Origin: Hymenobacter piscis
GTDB lineage: Bacteria; Bacteroidota; Bacteroidia; Cytophagales; Hymenobacteraceae
Direction: 5' to 3'
DNA: 64,000 nt
Assembly (NCBI RefSeq): GCF_018760735.1
Contig: NZ_JAHHZN010000011.1
Span: 62,001 to 126,000 of the forward strand
Part shown: positions 24,516-32,979 of the stretch, piece by piece
Numbering within the stretch: position 1 is the stretch's first letter
Layout of the letters: every line of letters starts with the position of its first letter
The notes under the pieces: model-generated
Told to the model about the DNA's origin: nothing
What the model saw: the letters and a program-made list of their open reading frames with translations, nothing else
Databases searched by the model: none
Translations under genes and position numbers: made by a program

Positions 24516-27500
24516 TCAGTACTGGGCCAGTACCGGGGGCGTGGCGGCTTCCACCTCTTCGGCATCAGCCGGCGTTTCGGGCGTGCCCTTGATGCGCAGC
24601 TTCAGACTTTCGGTCAGCAGGTACATCACCGGTACGACCACCAGCGTAATGCCGGTAGCAAACACCAGCCCGAAAATGATAGTCCAGGCCAGCGGGCCCC
24701 AGAACACCACCGACTCGCCGCCGATAAAGAAGTGGGCGTTGCCGGAGGCAAACAGCTCGTAGAAGTCGATGTTGAGGCCGATGGCCAGCGGAATCAGCCC
24801 CAGGGTGGCGGCCGTGGCCGTCAGGATAACCGGGTTGAGGCGGGTACGGCCGGCCAGCACAATGGCTTCGCGCAGGGGCATGCCCTGGGCGCGCAGAATG
24901 TCCATGAACTCGACCAGCAGAATCCCGTTTTTCACCACGATACCGGCCAGGGCGATGATACCCACGCCCGTCATCACGATGCTCACGTTCATGCCCGTGA
25001 TAGCCAGGCCCCAGAACACGCCCGCAATGGAGAACAGCACTTCCGAGAGGATGATGAGCGGCTTGCTGAACGAGTTGAACTGCGTGACCAGAATCAGGAA
25101 GATGAGGGCCAGCGCACCCAGACCCGCCAGGGGCAGGAAGTCGGTGGTTTCCTTCTGGTCTTCCTCGGCCCCGCCCATCTTGATGGTATAGCCGGCCGGG
25201 GTGGGGAAGCTTTGCAGGGCCGTGCGGATGTTCGCTACCACGTCGGGGCCCGTGTAGCCGTTGAGCACGTTGGAGCTGATGGTGATGACGCGCTTGGTGT
25301 CTTTGCGCCGGATGCCGCCGTAGGTAGAGCCGTAGGTGACGCTGGCAATGGACGAAATGGGCACCTGCCGCACCTGGCCCGTCGCGTCGCGGAAGGTCAG
25401 GGGGGCGTTCAGGATGGCGTCGATGTCGTTGCGGTAAGGCTCGGCGTAGCGCACCTGCACGGGGTACTCATCGTCGGGGGTCTTGAATTTGCTGGCTTCC
25501 GAGCCGTAGATGGCCGTGCGCACTTCCAGGCCAATCTGTCCGGTGCTGATGCCCTCCCGGTTGGCCCGGGTCCGGTCAATGTTGACGGCAATTTCGGGGT
25601 TGCGGTCTTCCAGGTTGGAGCGCAGGGCCTCGATACCGGCAATGTTGAGCGAATCAACGTAGCGCGTTACCTTCTTGCTGAGCTTGGCCAGCGTGGGGTA
25701 GTCGTCGCCGCTTACTTCGATGGCAATGGGCTTGGCCTGGGGCGGCCCGCTGGCTTCCTGGTCCACGGAAATTTCGGCACCCGGAATGCCTTTTACCACT
25801 TCCCGGATTTTATCCATGTAGGTGCCGGTAGCGGGGCCGGTCCGGTCGCTGAGCTCCTTGAAGGCCACGGCCACTTTGCCCATGTTGGACATGGCCGTCC
25901 CGCTCGACGAGGACGCGTCGCCCGGGTCGCCGGCCCCGATGGCCACGTTGGAAATCACTGATTCCACGTCGGGGTTGTTCTTGCCAATGACGCCGTAAAT
26001 ACGGTTTTCCAGCACTTTGGTAATGGAGTCGGTGATTTCGACCCGGGTACCTACCGGCATTTTCAGGTAGGTGTAAATGAATTTGGGGTCGCCTTTCGGG
26101 AAGAAGTCCACCTTGGGGCCGCGCAGGCCCACGGCCACGAACGAGCCGAGGAACAGCACCACCACGCTAACCATCACCAGCACCGGATGGCCGATAGACC
26201 AGCGCACCAGGCTGGCGTAGCCGTTCTGGAAGCGGGGCAGCGCCCGGGTCTGGAACCAGGCAATCATCTTCACGAGCAGGAACCGGTCGAGGGCGATGAA
26301 GGCGGCCAGGGCCAGGCAGATGTTGCCGATGAAGTGACCAAGGCTGCCCAGTGGAGCACCTAATGAAATTTCCGCCCCAACTGACACGCCCGGTCCAACA
26401 GCGGTGCTGGCTTTTATATTGGAATAAATAGCCAATACGTTGAACAAAATGCCCAGCGCCACCAGCACGCCCACGGCAATTTTGAAGCCTTTGGTAACCT
26501 TGGGCTTGCTGTGCAGGTCTTCCTCGAAGTGCTCCTCGCGCTCCATGAAGCTCACGGCAAACACCGGGTTCATGATGAAGGCCACCACCAGCGACGACAT
26601 CAGGGTGATGATGAGCGTGACGGGCAGGTAGTACATGAACGAGCCCACAATGCCGGGCCAGAACATCAGCGGCACGAAGGGCGCCACCGTGGTAAGCGTA
26701 CCGGCCAGTACGGGCACGAATACCTCGCCGGCCGCAAATTTGGCGGCTTTTTCGGTGGTTAGTTCGGGGTGCTCGTGCAGCAGGCGGTGGGTGTTCTCAA
26801 TCACCACAATGGCGTCGTCGACCACAATGCCCAGGGCCAGCAGGAAGGCGAAGAGCACGATCATGTTCAGCGAGAAGTCGAAGCCCGGGATGATGAGAAA
26901 GGCCAGGAACATCGACAGCGGCACCGACAGGCCCACGAACATGGCGTTGGTGGTGCCCATGAAGAACATGAGGATGAAGGTTACCAGCAAAAAGCCGATG
27001 ACGATGGTGTTGATCAGGTCGTGCAGCGTTACGCGCGTGTCGCTGGAGGTGTCGCCGGTTACGGTTACCTTCAGCTCGCTGGGCAGCGTCTTTTCCGATT
27101 CCGCAATGAGGGCCTTGATTTTGTCGGAGGCGTCAATCAGGTTTTCGCCCTGGCGCTTTACCACGTTGAGCGTAATGGCGGGCTGGCCGTCGAGACGGGC
27201 GTAGGACTCGCGGTCCTTGAAGCCGTCCTCCACGGTGGCAATGTCGCCCAGGCGTACGGCCGCGCCGTTGAGGTTCTTTACCTGAATGTCGGCAATGTCT
27301 TCGGCGCGCACGTACTGGCCGGCCACGCGCACGGCCCGCTTCTGGGAGCCCACGTCGATGGAGCCGCCCGAAATGGTCACGTTTTCGTAGCCAATGGCCC
27401 GGGTAATATCGGAGAAAGCCAGACGCGAGGCCCGCAGCTTGTTCAGGTCCACGTCCACGTTCACCTGCTGGTCGAGGGCGCCCACGATATCCACGCGGGT

Positions 27501-28031
27501 GATTTCGGGCAGGGCCTCAATCTTATCCTGGAAGTCGTCGGCGTACTTTTTGAGCTGCACGGCGGGCAGGTTACCGCTCAGGTTCACGAACATGATGGGC
27601 TGCTCGGAGATGTTGATTTCCTTCACCGTGGGCGGCGAGGGCAAATCGTTGGGCAGCTCGGGGGCGGCCTTGTCCACGGCGTCCTTCACCAGCTGCTTGG
27701 CATACTGCACGTCCACGTTCGAGTTGAACTCGATGTCGACGATGCAGTAGTCCTGGTTGGAAGTGGAGTTGATTTTTTTCACCCCGTTCACGCTCTTGAG
27801 CTCTTTTTCGAGCTGGCGCGTCACCAGGTTCTCGATGTCGGCCGGCGAGGTACCAGGATAAATGGTGGCCACGATGATGCGCGGAATCACGATGTCGGGG
27901 AATTTCTCCTTGCCCAGCTTGATGTAGGCAAAAATCCCCGCCAGGCACAGCAACACCGTGATGATGTAGACGCTGGTTTTATTGTTAATCGACCAACTGG
28001 TCGGCCCAAATTCTTTTTCTAAGTCTTGCAT
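24516..28031 (-). CDS. RND efflux transporter, inner-membrane permease
   Basis: A 1171-residue AcrB/HAE1-type proton-driven pump. It has an N-terminal membrane helix, porter domains, the proton-relay pair in LGIVVDDAIVVIENTHRL (TM4), and a duplicated second half with the corresponding GIIALAGIVVKNGILLVEF. It is about 120 residues longer than typical family members. An extra segment near residues 505-610, between TM6 and TM7, adds two hydrophobic helices (KIAVGVLVALGILFNVLAIY and ICLALAAFIALDRFLLV). The last gene of the tetR-tolC-MFP-S23-RND unit, it starts 25 bases after the four-helix-bundle gene. Confidence 0.93.
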   Translation of the reverse strand: MQDLEKEFGPTSWSINNKTSVYIITVLLCLAGIFAYIKLGKEKFPDIVIPRIIVATIYPGTSPADIENLVTRQLEKELKSVNGVKKINSTSNQDYCIVDIEFNSNVDVQYAKQLVKDAVDKAAPELPNDLPSPPTVKEINISEQPIMFVNLSGNLPAVQLKKYADDFQDKIEALPEITRVDIVGALDQQVNVDVDLNKLRASRLAFSDITRAIGYENVTISGGSIDVGSQKRAVRVAGQYVRAEDIADIQVKNLNGAAVRLGDIATVEDGFKDRESYARLDGQPAITLNVVKRQGENLIDASDKIKALIAESEKTLPSELKVTVTGDTSSDTRVTLHDLINTIVIGFLLVTFILMFFMGTTNAMFVGLSVPLSMFLAFLIIPGFDFSLNMIVLFAFLLALGIVVDDAIVVIENTHRLLHEHPELTTEKAAKFAAGEVFVPVLAGTLTTVAPFVPLMFWPGIVGSFMYYLPVTLIITLMSSLVVAFIMNPVFAVSFMEREEHFEEDLHSKPKVTKGFKIAVGVLVALGILFNVLAIYSNIKASTAVGPGVSVGAEISLGAPLGSLGHFIGNICLALAAFIALDRFLLVKMIAWFQTRALPRFQNGYASLVRWSIGHPVLVMVSVVVLFLGSFVAVGLRGPKVDFFPKGDPKFIYTYLKMPVGTRVEITDSITKVLENRIYGVIGKNNPDVESVISNVAIGAGDPGDASSSSGTAMSNMGKVAVAFKELSDRTGPATGTYMDKIREVVKGIPGAEISVDQEASGPPQAKPIAIEVSGDDYPTLAKLSKKVTRYVDSLNIAGIEALRSNLEDRNPEIAVNIDRTRANREGISTGQIGLEVRTAIYGSEASKFKTPDDEYPVQVRYAEPYRNDIDAILNAPLTFRDATGQVRQVPISSIASVTYGSTYGGIRRKDTKRVITISSNVLNGYTGPDVVANIRTALQSFPTPAGYTIKMGGAEEDQKETTDFLPLAGLGALALIFLILVTQFNSFSKPLIILSEVLFSIAGVFWGLAITGMNVSIVMTGVGIIALAGIVVKNGILLVEFMDILRAQGMPLREAIVLAGRTRLNPVILTATAATLGLIPLAIGLNIDFYELFASGNAHFFIGGESVVFWGPLAWTIIFGLVFATGITLVVVPVMYLLTESLKLRIKGTPETPADAEEVEAATPPVLAQY

Positions 28032-28032
28032 G

Positions 28033-28070
28033 TTAGAAGGAGCTAGGAGTTAGAAGCTAGGAGTTAGAAT
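28033..28070. repeat. Heptad hairpin arm, 3' side of the four-helix-bundle gene
   Basis: Units AGCTAGG, AGTTAGA, AGCTAGG, AGTTAGA. It is the inverted partner of 28451-28474 and contains the stop codon (28057-28059) and the last residues of the gene. Confidence 0.9.
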
Positions 28071-28446
28071 CGGCCACCAATCTGGCTCGCATGGTCCTGC
28101 CATAGGAATCCAGCAGTCGACTCACTTCATTCGCTTGTTCAGTTATCAGGTGCGTATCCGCATAGCCTAGGTCTTTAGCCAGTATGAGGTAGTACTGCAC
28201 CTCTTCTAAAGAGCCCTCCGCTATATTGAAAAACCTGATTTTATCTTTTAGGCCTCTTCTGCGGAAGCCTTCGGCCACATTGGCGGGTACAGATACCGCC
28301 GCACGGCGCAGCTGAGAAGTCAAGGCGAAAAGCTCATGTTTAGGAAAGGCATCGGTAAGCCGGTACACTGCCAGAACCAGCTGATGGGCTTTCTGCCACA
28401 CCAGTAATTCCTGAAAGCTCTTGGCTGGTTCCCGTTGATTTTCCAT
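28057..28446 (-). CDS. Four-helix-bundle protein (S23/rRNA intervening-sequence type)
   Basis: A 129-residue helical protein. It opens SFQELLVWQKAHQLVLAVYRLT, continues with the diagnostic FALTSQLRRAAVSVPANVAEGFRRR, and then SLEEVQYYLILAKDLGY, the pattern of the S23-like four-helix-bundle family first described from proteins encoded in 23S rRNA intervening sequences (also related to Avd of diversity-generating retroelements). It is inserted between the MFP and RND genes of an efflux operon, in the same direction, and its base composition is visibly less GC-rich than both neighbours. It occupies the loop between two inverted heptad arms. Function unknown. No reverse transcriptase is nearby. 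Confidence 0.9.
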   Translation of the reverse strand: MENQREPAKSFQELLVWQKAHQLVLAVYRLTDAFPKHELFALTSQLRRAAVSVPANVAEGFRRRGLKDKIRFFNIAEGSLEEVQYYLILAKDLGYADTHLITEQANEVSRLLDSYGRTMRARLVADSNS

Positions 28447-28450
28447 AAAC

Positions 28451-28474
28451 TCCTGGCTCCTAACTCCTAGCTTC
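28451..28474. repeat. Heptad hairpin arm, 5' side of the four-helix-bundle gene
   Basis: TCCTGGCTCCTAACTCCTAGCTTC, here split as TCCTGGC-TCCTAAC-TCCTAGC. It is complementary to 28033-28070 and lies between the MFP stop and the ATG at 28446. Confidence 0.9.
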
Positions 28475-28479
28475 TTTGG

Positions 28480-29604
28480 CTACAGCGTAACTGCCTGTCC
28501 TTCGTTAAGCGTCTGGTAGCCGGCTGAAATCACCTGGTCGCCGGCCTGCAGGCCGCTGGTTACTTCCACTTTGCCGTTGTAGGTCTGGCCGGTCTGGATG
28601 ACGCGCTTGGCGGCTACTTTCTGGCCGCCTTTCTCACTGACTACCAGCACGTAGCTGTTTTGTTCGTCGCGCTGCACCAGGTCGACGGGCACCACGGTGG
28701 CCTCCGGACGGCTGTAATTGAGGATGCGCACGCTGGCTACCATGTTGGGGCGCAACTTGCCGGCCTTGCCGTTTGTGAGGCGCAGCTCCACGGTAAACGT
28801 GCGGCTGGTGGGGTTAATGGTGCTCGATACTACCCGCACCGTAGCGGGCAGCTCCTCCCCGCCCAGGTCCGGAATGGTTACCAGGGCTTTGTCGCCGGCC
28901 TTAATGCGCGAGGCGTAGGCTTCCGATACCTCGGCCAGGACTTTACCCGAGCCGCTGCTGCTGATCAGCTTCACGACCGGAGCGCCGGGGGCGACGGTTT
29001 CGCCCAGCTTGGGCAGCACGTCGTCCACGGTCCCGCTGAACGGCGCTACCACGTTGTAGAGGGCGCGCTGCTGGTTGAGGGTGCTGAGGTTGCGCTGGAG
29101 GGCCTGGTAGTTGTTCTTCGCCTGCAGAAACTGGATTTCCGTCCCGATCTGCTGGTCCCAGAGGCGCTTCTGCTTCTCGTAAATGACTTTTGCCAGGTCC
29201 ATGCGGGTGCGCAGCTCGGCCAGGCTGGCGTCGAGGATGCTGGCATCCACGGTGGCCAGCACCCGGCCCTTGCTCACTTGGTCGCCGCGCTGCACGCGCA
29301 GGCTGGTGAGCGTACCGGCGGCGCGGGCGGCCACGGTGGCGTTCTGGTCGAAGTCCACGCGGCCCTGCACTTCGAGGTAGCTGCTGAAGCCTTCGGGGGC
29401 TACTTTAATCACCGAAACGGGCGTGGCCTGAGCCGCCGCGTTTTCGGCCTTGGCGCCGGTTTTGGCTTCCAGCTCGGCAATTTTGGCCTGGTTGGCCGCC
29501 TGCTCCTTTTTCAGTTTAGCCAGCTCGGCCTGGGGGTCTTTTTCGCCGCCGCAGGCGGTCAGCAGACCCAGGGTCAGCAGAAAGGCAGAAGTAAACGATT
29601 TCAT
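28480..29604 (-). CDS. RND efflux periplasmic adaptor (membrane fusion protein)
   Basis: A 374-residue lipoprotein. The signal ends in LLTACGG (lipobox Cys near residue 18). A coiled coil ([19 protein letters not shown]) follows, then a lipoyl/barrel-sandwich half-motif ([23 protein letters not shown]), a helical hairpin (about 120-175), its partner half ([20 protein letters not shown]) and a beta-barrel plus C-terminal domain. It links the RND permease to TolC. It is downstream of tolC and upstream of the inserted four-helix-bundle gene. Confidence 0.93.
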   Translation of the reverse strand: MKSFTSAFLLTLGLLTACGGEKDPQAELAKLKKEQAANQAKIAELEAKTGAKAENAAAQATPVSVIKVAPEGFSSYLEVQGRVDFDQNATVAARAAGTLTSLRVQRGDQVSKGRVLATVDASILDASLAELRTRMDLAKVIYEKQKRLWDQQIGTEIQFLQAKNNYQALQRNLSTLNQQRALYNVVAPFSGTVDDVLPKLGETVAPGAPVVKLISSSGSGKVLAEVSEAYASRIKAGDKALVTIPDLGGEELPATVRVVSSTINPTSRTFTVELRLTNGKAGKLRPNMVASVRILNYSRPEATVVPVDLVQRDEQNSYVLVVSEKGGQKVAAKRVIQTGQTYNGKVEVTSGLQAGDQVISAGYQTLNEGQAVTL

Positions 29605-29624
29605 CGTTGAAGAAAGATAGTTGC

Positions 29625-29706
29625 GAAGGAGTGAGGAGCTAGAACAGGGGGTACGCAGCCGGGTCAGAAGCTTCTAGCTCCTAGCTTCTGACTTCTGGCT
29701 CCTTAG
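29625..29706. repeat. Heptad inverted repeat between tolC and MFP genes
   Basis: Right array AGAAGCT, TCTAGCT, CCTAGCT, TCTGACT, TCTGGCT, CCTTAG ends in the tolC stop codon. The left arm GAAGGAGTGAGGAGCTAG (29625-29642) pairs with it. Same words as the hairpin that encloses the four-helix-bundle gene. Confidence 0.85.
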
Positions 29707-31400
29707 TTGTTGGCCTTGCGGAACAGCTCCCCGGTGGCTTTGTCGCGGTCGACCTTGGCTACCAGCACGTCGTAGAGGGCGGCGTAGTAGTTGGTCTGGG
29801 CTTCGCGCAGGCCGGTTTCGGCCGATATAACCTCCAGGTTGGAGCCCACGCCTTCCTCAAACTTGATGCGCGAGACGCGGGCTACTTCTTCGGCCAGGGC
29901 CAGGTTGGCCTTCTGGTTGTCGAGCACGTCGAGGGCGTTGATGAGCGTGGTGCGGCTCTGGGCATCCTGCAAATCGATGCTCTGGCGCAGGGTTTCGAAG
30001 CCCCGCTCAATGGTCTGCTGCTGAATACGGGCCTGCTGCACCAGGTATTTGCGGCGGAAACCATCAAACACCGGAATCTGCAGACTCAGGCCCACGTTGC
30101 CGAAACCAAACCAGTTCTGGTTGGGGAAGCCGTTGCCGGCCCGCGAATCGGGTCCGCGGAAGGCAAACAGGTCGCCGGCCGTTTTGGCCGAGCCCGAGAA
30201 GCCGTAGGCAGCCGTAGCGAGCAGGCGCGGATAAGCCCCGGCCCGGCGGTTGGCCAAATCCAGGCCGGCCAGGGCCTGCTGGGTTTCGAGGGTGCTAAAC
30301 TCGATGCGGTTGTTGTAGTTGAAGGCCGCGGCCAGCTGGCCGGTCCGGGCGCCGCTGAGGGCCGTCCGCTGGTCCTGGTCGCGCTGGTCGGTGGTGGTGG
30401 CGGGCGTGGTGGGGGCAGTGGGCACCGGTCCCAGGCCGGCGTCGCCGGCTCCGGTGGCGAAGCTGGCCGCGCCCAGGCGCTGGCGCAGGGCGCCGGCATC
30501 CACCAGGGCGTTGCTGAGCTGGTCGGTCAGCTGCACGTCCTGGCTCTGGGGCAGGCCCATCTGAAACTTGAGCAGGGCCACGCTCAGCTCCGTGAGGCGG
30601 GTGGCCTTCTGCTGCTCCACTACCAGGTTGTTGCGCTGCACCTGCAGGCGCTGCACGTCCAGCTTCTCGGCAAAGCCCGCCTTGAAGGTTTCGTTGGTCT
30701 GGTAGAGGATGGTGTCGAGGCGCTGCACGTTGCGGGAGAGCAGCTGGAGCCGCTCCCGCGCCACCAGGGTGCTGTAGTAGGCCTTGCTGACCTGCTCCAC
30801 CACGTCGATTTCGGCCTGCTGGGTTTGCTTCTGGGCCAGCTGCTCGTACACCTTAGCCGCTTTCAGACCAATCAGGTAAGCGCCGTCGAACAGCAGCTGC
30901 GACACCGAGGCGCTGGTGTTCCCGGCCCACTGCAAACCAAAAGCAAAGGCCTGCGGCGGCGCCGGCGGCGCCTCATTTTTCACCCTGACGGGAGTCAGAT
31001 TAACGGTCTGGCCGTTCTGAGCGGCGGCTACGTCATTCTGCCGGAGTGACGATAAGGTGAGACTATCTCCGCCCAGGGCCCCAAAGTCCACGAGGCTTTT
31101 CTGCAGCTTGAAGTTGTCGGCCACGTTGGCCGACACGTTTACCTGGGGCAGGCCCGCCGAGCGGATTTCGCCCACCTTGGCCCGGGCGGTCTGCTCGCCC
31201 AGGCGCGTAGCCAGCAGCGTGGATTTGTTCTGCACGGCGTAGTCGATGGCCTGCCGCAGGCTCAGGGGCAGGGTGCCGGTGGTAGCCTGCAGCGCCAGGG
31301 CGGGCTGAGCGGCGGGCGCGGTCTGCGCCAGGGCGGCCCCGGCGGGGGCCAGCAGGCCCGGCCCGGTGGCCAGCAGCAAAACGCGGAGGTTGTTCTTCAT
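29703..31400 (-). CDS. TolC-family outer-membrane efflux protein
   Basis: A 565-residue exported protein. The signal peptide ends ALAQ (about residue 26). Two OEP repeats are rich in long coiled-coil helices: LSLRQAIDYAVQNKSTLLATR near residue 50 and LDLANRRAGAYPRLLATAAYGFSG in the second repeat. A long low-complexity insert lies near 310-345 (GAGDAGLGPVPTAPTTPATTT). It forms the outer-membrane channel for the adaptor and permease encoded downstream. It is the second gene of the operon, after tetR. Confidence 0.92.
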   Translation of the reverse strand: MKNNLRVLLLATGPGLLAPAGAALAQTAPAAQPALALQATTGTLPLSLRQAIDYAVQNKSTLLATRLGEQTARAKVGEIRSAGLPQVNVSANVADNFKLQKSLVDFGALGGDSLTLSSLRQNDVAAAQNGQTVNLTPVRVKNEAPPAPPQAFAFGLQWAGNTSASVSQLLFDGAYLIGLKAAKVYEQLAQKQTQQAEIDVVEQVSKAYYSTLVARERLQLLSRNVQRLDTILYQTNETFKAGFAEKLDVQRLQVQRNNLVVEQQKATRLTELSVALLKFQMGLPQSQDVQLTDQLSNALVDAGALRQRLGAASFATGAGDAGLGPVPTAPTTPATTTDQRDQDQRTALSGARTGQLAAAFNYNNRIEFSTLETQQALAGLDLANRRAGAYPRLLATAAYGFSGSAKTAGDLFAFRGPDSRAGNGFPNQNWFGFGNVGLSLQIPVFDGFRRKYLVQQARIQQQTIERGFETLRQSIDLQDAQSRTTLINALDVLDNQKANLALAEEVARVSRIKFEEGVGSNLEVISAETGLREAQTNYYAALYDVLVAKVDRDKATGELFRKANN

Positions 31401-31406
31401 GGTTGA

Positions 31407-31517
31407 CTGTTAGGGCTTAGGGCTTAGTAGATAGTGCCTGGTTGGTAGTGCCTGGTGCTTAGCTTGGTTCGGGCAGAACGACCTAAGCACTAAAACCCAA
31501 GCACCAAGCACTAAAAA
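31407..31517. repeat. Heptad inverted repeat between tetR and tolC
   Basis: Left units GGGCTTA, GGGCTTA, GTAGATA, GTGCCTG, GTTGGTA, GTGCCTG, GTGCTTA (31414-31462). The right arm CCTAAGCACTAAAACCCAAGCACCAAGCACTA (31481-31512) is the inverted counterpart. Confidence 0.85.
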
Positions 31518-31518
31518 C

Positions 31519-32133
31519 CTATTCTTCTTCCGTCACCTGACGGTATTCGTTGACGAGCTTATGGCCCTTGAGCGTGACCATGCCCAGCAGAAAATGCTCG
31601 TTGCAGGCCAGCTGCACCCGGGGCTGATCGAACTGCGCAACCGGGAATACCTCCTGGTCGAAGAGCACGTCAATCTGAGCCAGGCGCAGGCGCGAGAGCA
31701 CCTCCACGTCGAGGTCGGCGCGGTAGAGGCCCTCGGCCACGCCCCGGCGCAGATTGGCCTGAATCTGGGCCAGGATGTACTTGTTCTTGTGGTTGTGAAA
31801 CAGCTTCCAGGCGGCCGGATAGTACTTGCGCAGGTCGTGAATGGCGTTGGGGTTGGTGTTGCTGAACTGGCGCTTGGCCCAGTCCATGATCTGCACCATC
31901 TCGTCGACGGCATTGATGGCCGTTCCCGAAATGCCCTCGCACTCGCTCTGCACCCCGTTCAAATGGCTGGAAATGACGGCTGACACCAGCTCATCCTTGT
32001 TGTCGAACCACTTGTAGAGGGTTTTCTTGGAGATGCCCAGCTCGGAGGCAATGTCGTCCATCGACACGCTCTTGATCCCATTGCGGGTGAAGAGCGTGAC
32101 GGCGGCGTGTAAAATTCGGTCTTTGATTTCCAT
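31519..32133 (-). CDS. TetR-family transcriptional regulator
   Basis: A 204-residue regulator. The N-terminal helix-turn-helix (about residues 10-55) has AAVTLFTRNGIKSVSMDDIASELGISKKTLYKWF, the canonical TetR pattern. A C-terminal ligand/dimer domain follows. It is the first gene of the efflux operon and presumably a local repressor. The ligand is unknown. ATG 32133 follows a full -7 box. Confidence 0.92.
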   Translation of the reverse strand: MEIKDRILHAAVTLFTRNGIKSVSMDDIASELGISKKTLYKWFDNKDELVSAVISSHLNGVQSECEGISGTAINAVDEMVQIMDWAKRQFSNTNPNAIHDLRKYYPAAWKLFHNHKNKYILAQIQANLRRGVAEGLYRADLDVEVLSRLRLAQIDVLFDQEVFPVAQFDQPRVQLACNEHFLLGMVTLKGHKLVNEYRQVTEEE

Positions 32134-32143
32134 GATAACGCGG

Positions 32144-32151
32144 CAAAGATA
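32144..32151 (-). promoter_or_regulatory. -7 promoter box for the tetR-efflux operon
   Basis: TATCTTTG on the minus strand, 11 bases before the ATG at 32133. No convincing -33 TTG or palindromic TetR operator was spotted. Confidence 0.5.
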
Positions 32152-32359
32152 CTGCGGAAACTTTTAATGATTCCTAAGTTTCCATCGGTTTTTTCCTATT
32201 TATTATCCGCGTCTTTATCCCCCGACGTTTCCGCCGGCTTTTTACTTTACCGGCGGCCGTTTTTTGTTGGCAGCCCGCTGCGGCCGGCGGCACGGGCCGG
32301 CCCCCAACCAACCTGCCGAAAGCGTACCTTGCGGGTCCATTCCCTAGTTTCTGCTCGAT

Positions 32360-32839
32360 ATGAAAATCCGGACCGGCTTCGGCTACGACGTTCACCAGCT
32401 CCAGGAAGGCCTGCCCTTCTGGCTCGGCGGCATTCAGGTGCCCCACACCCACGGCGCCCTCGGCCACTCCGATGCCGATGTGCTCATCCACGTAATCTGC
32501 GACGCGCTGCTGGGCGCGGCCAACCTGCGCGACATCGGCTTCCACTTCCCCGACACCGACCCGCAGTACAAGGGCATCGACAGCAAGAAGCTGCTGGCCG
32601 GCGTAGTGCGCCTGCTCCGCGGGAAGGGCTACGAAATCAGCAACATCGACTCTACCATCTGTCTGGAAGCGCCCAAAGTCAACCCCCACATCCCGGAGAT
32701 GCAGCGCGTGCTGGCCGAGGTGATGGGCCTGGCCGAGGACGACATCAGCATCAAGGCCACCACCACCGAAAAACTGGGCTTCGTGGGCCGCCGCGAGGGC
32801 GTGGCCGCCTACGCCGCCGTGCTCATTGTGCAACCTTAG
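32360..32839 (+). CDS. ispF: 2-C-methyl-D-erythritol 2,4-cyclodiphosphate synthase
   Basis: A 159-residue enzyme of the MEP isoprenoid pathway. Zinc ligands are Asp and His in GYDVHQL (residues 10 and 12) and His in GHSDADVLIHVICDALLGA (about 44). The substrate loop HFPDTDPQYKG and the C-terminal IKATTTEKLGFVGRREG are also present. Length and motifs are standard. It stands alone, with a weak TACCTTG box at 32325 upstream. Confidence 0.95.
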   Translation: MKIRTGFGYDVHQLQEGLPFWLGGIQVPHTHGALGHSDADVLIHVICDALLGAANLRDIGFHFPDTDPQYKGIDSKKLLAGVVRLLRGKGYEISNIDSTICLEAPKVNPHIPEMQRVLAEVMGLAEDDISIKATTTEKLGFVGRREGVAAYAAVLIVQP

Positions 32840-32979
32840 CAGGGGCTTAGGGTCTTGAGGATTCGGGAGTCTGGGGGACTGGGATGACGTTCAGTAATTA
32901 CTTCGAAGAACTTCATCCCAGTCCTCCAGTTCCCCAGTCTTTCAGTCCCCAAGTTCCTCAGTTCCTCAGATCCCCAACC
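32838..32979. repeat. Heptad-word inverted repeat between ispF and M28 peptidase
   Basis: The right array (32914-32976) is built from CAGTCCT/CAGTTCC/TTCCTCA-type words of about 7 bases. The left part 32843-32888 is the inverted partner, with the best match GGGGGACTGGGATGACGTTC against GGAGGACTGGGATGAAGTTC. Confidence 0.8.

Noticed and set aside
28057..28446. Diversity-generating retroelement accessory (Avd) gene
   Set aside because: The protein is of the same four-helix-bundle family, but no reverse transcriptase, template repeat or variable repeat lies within the window.
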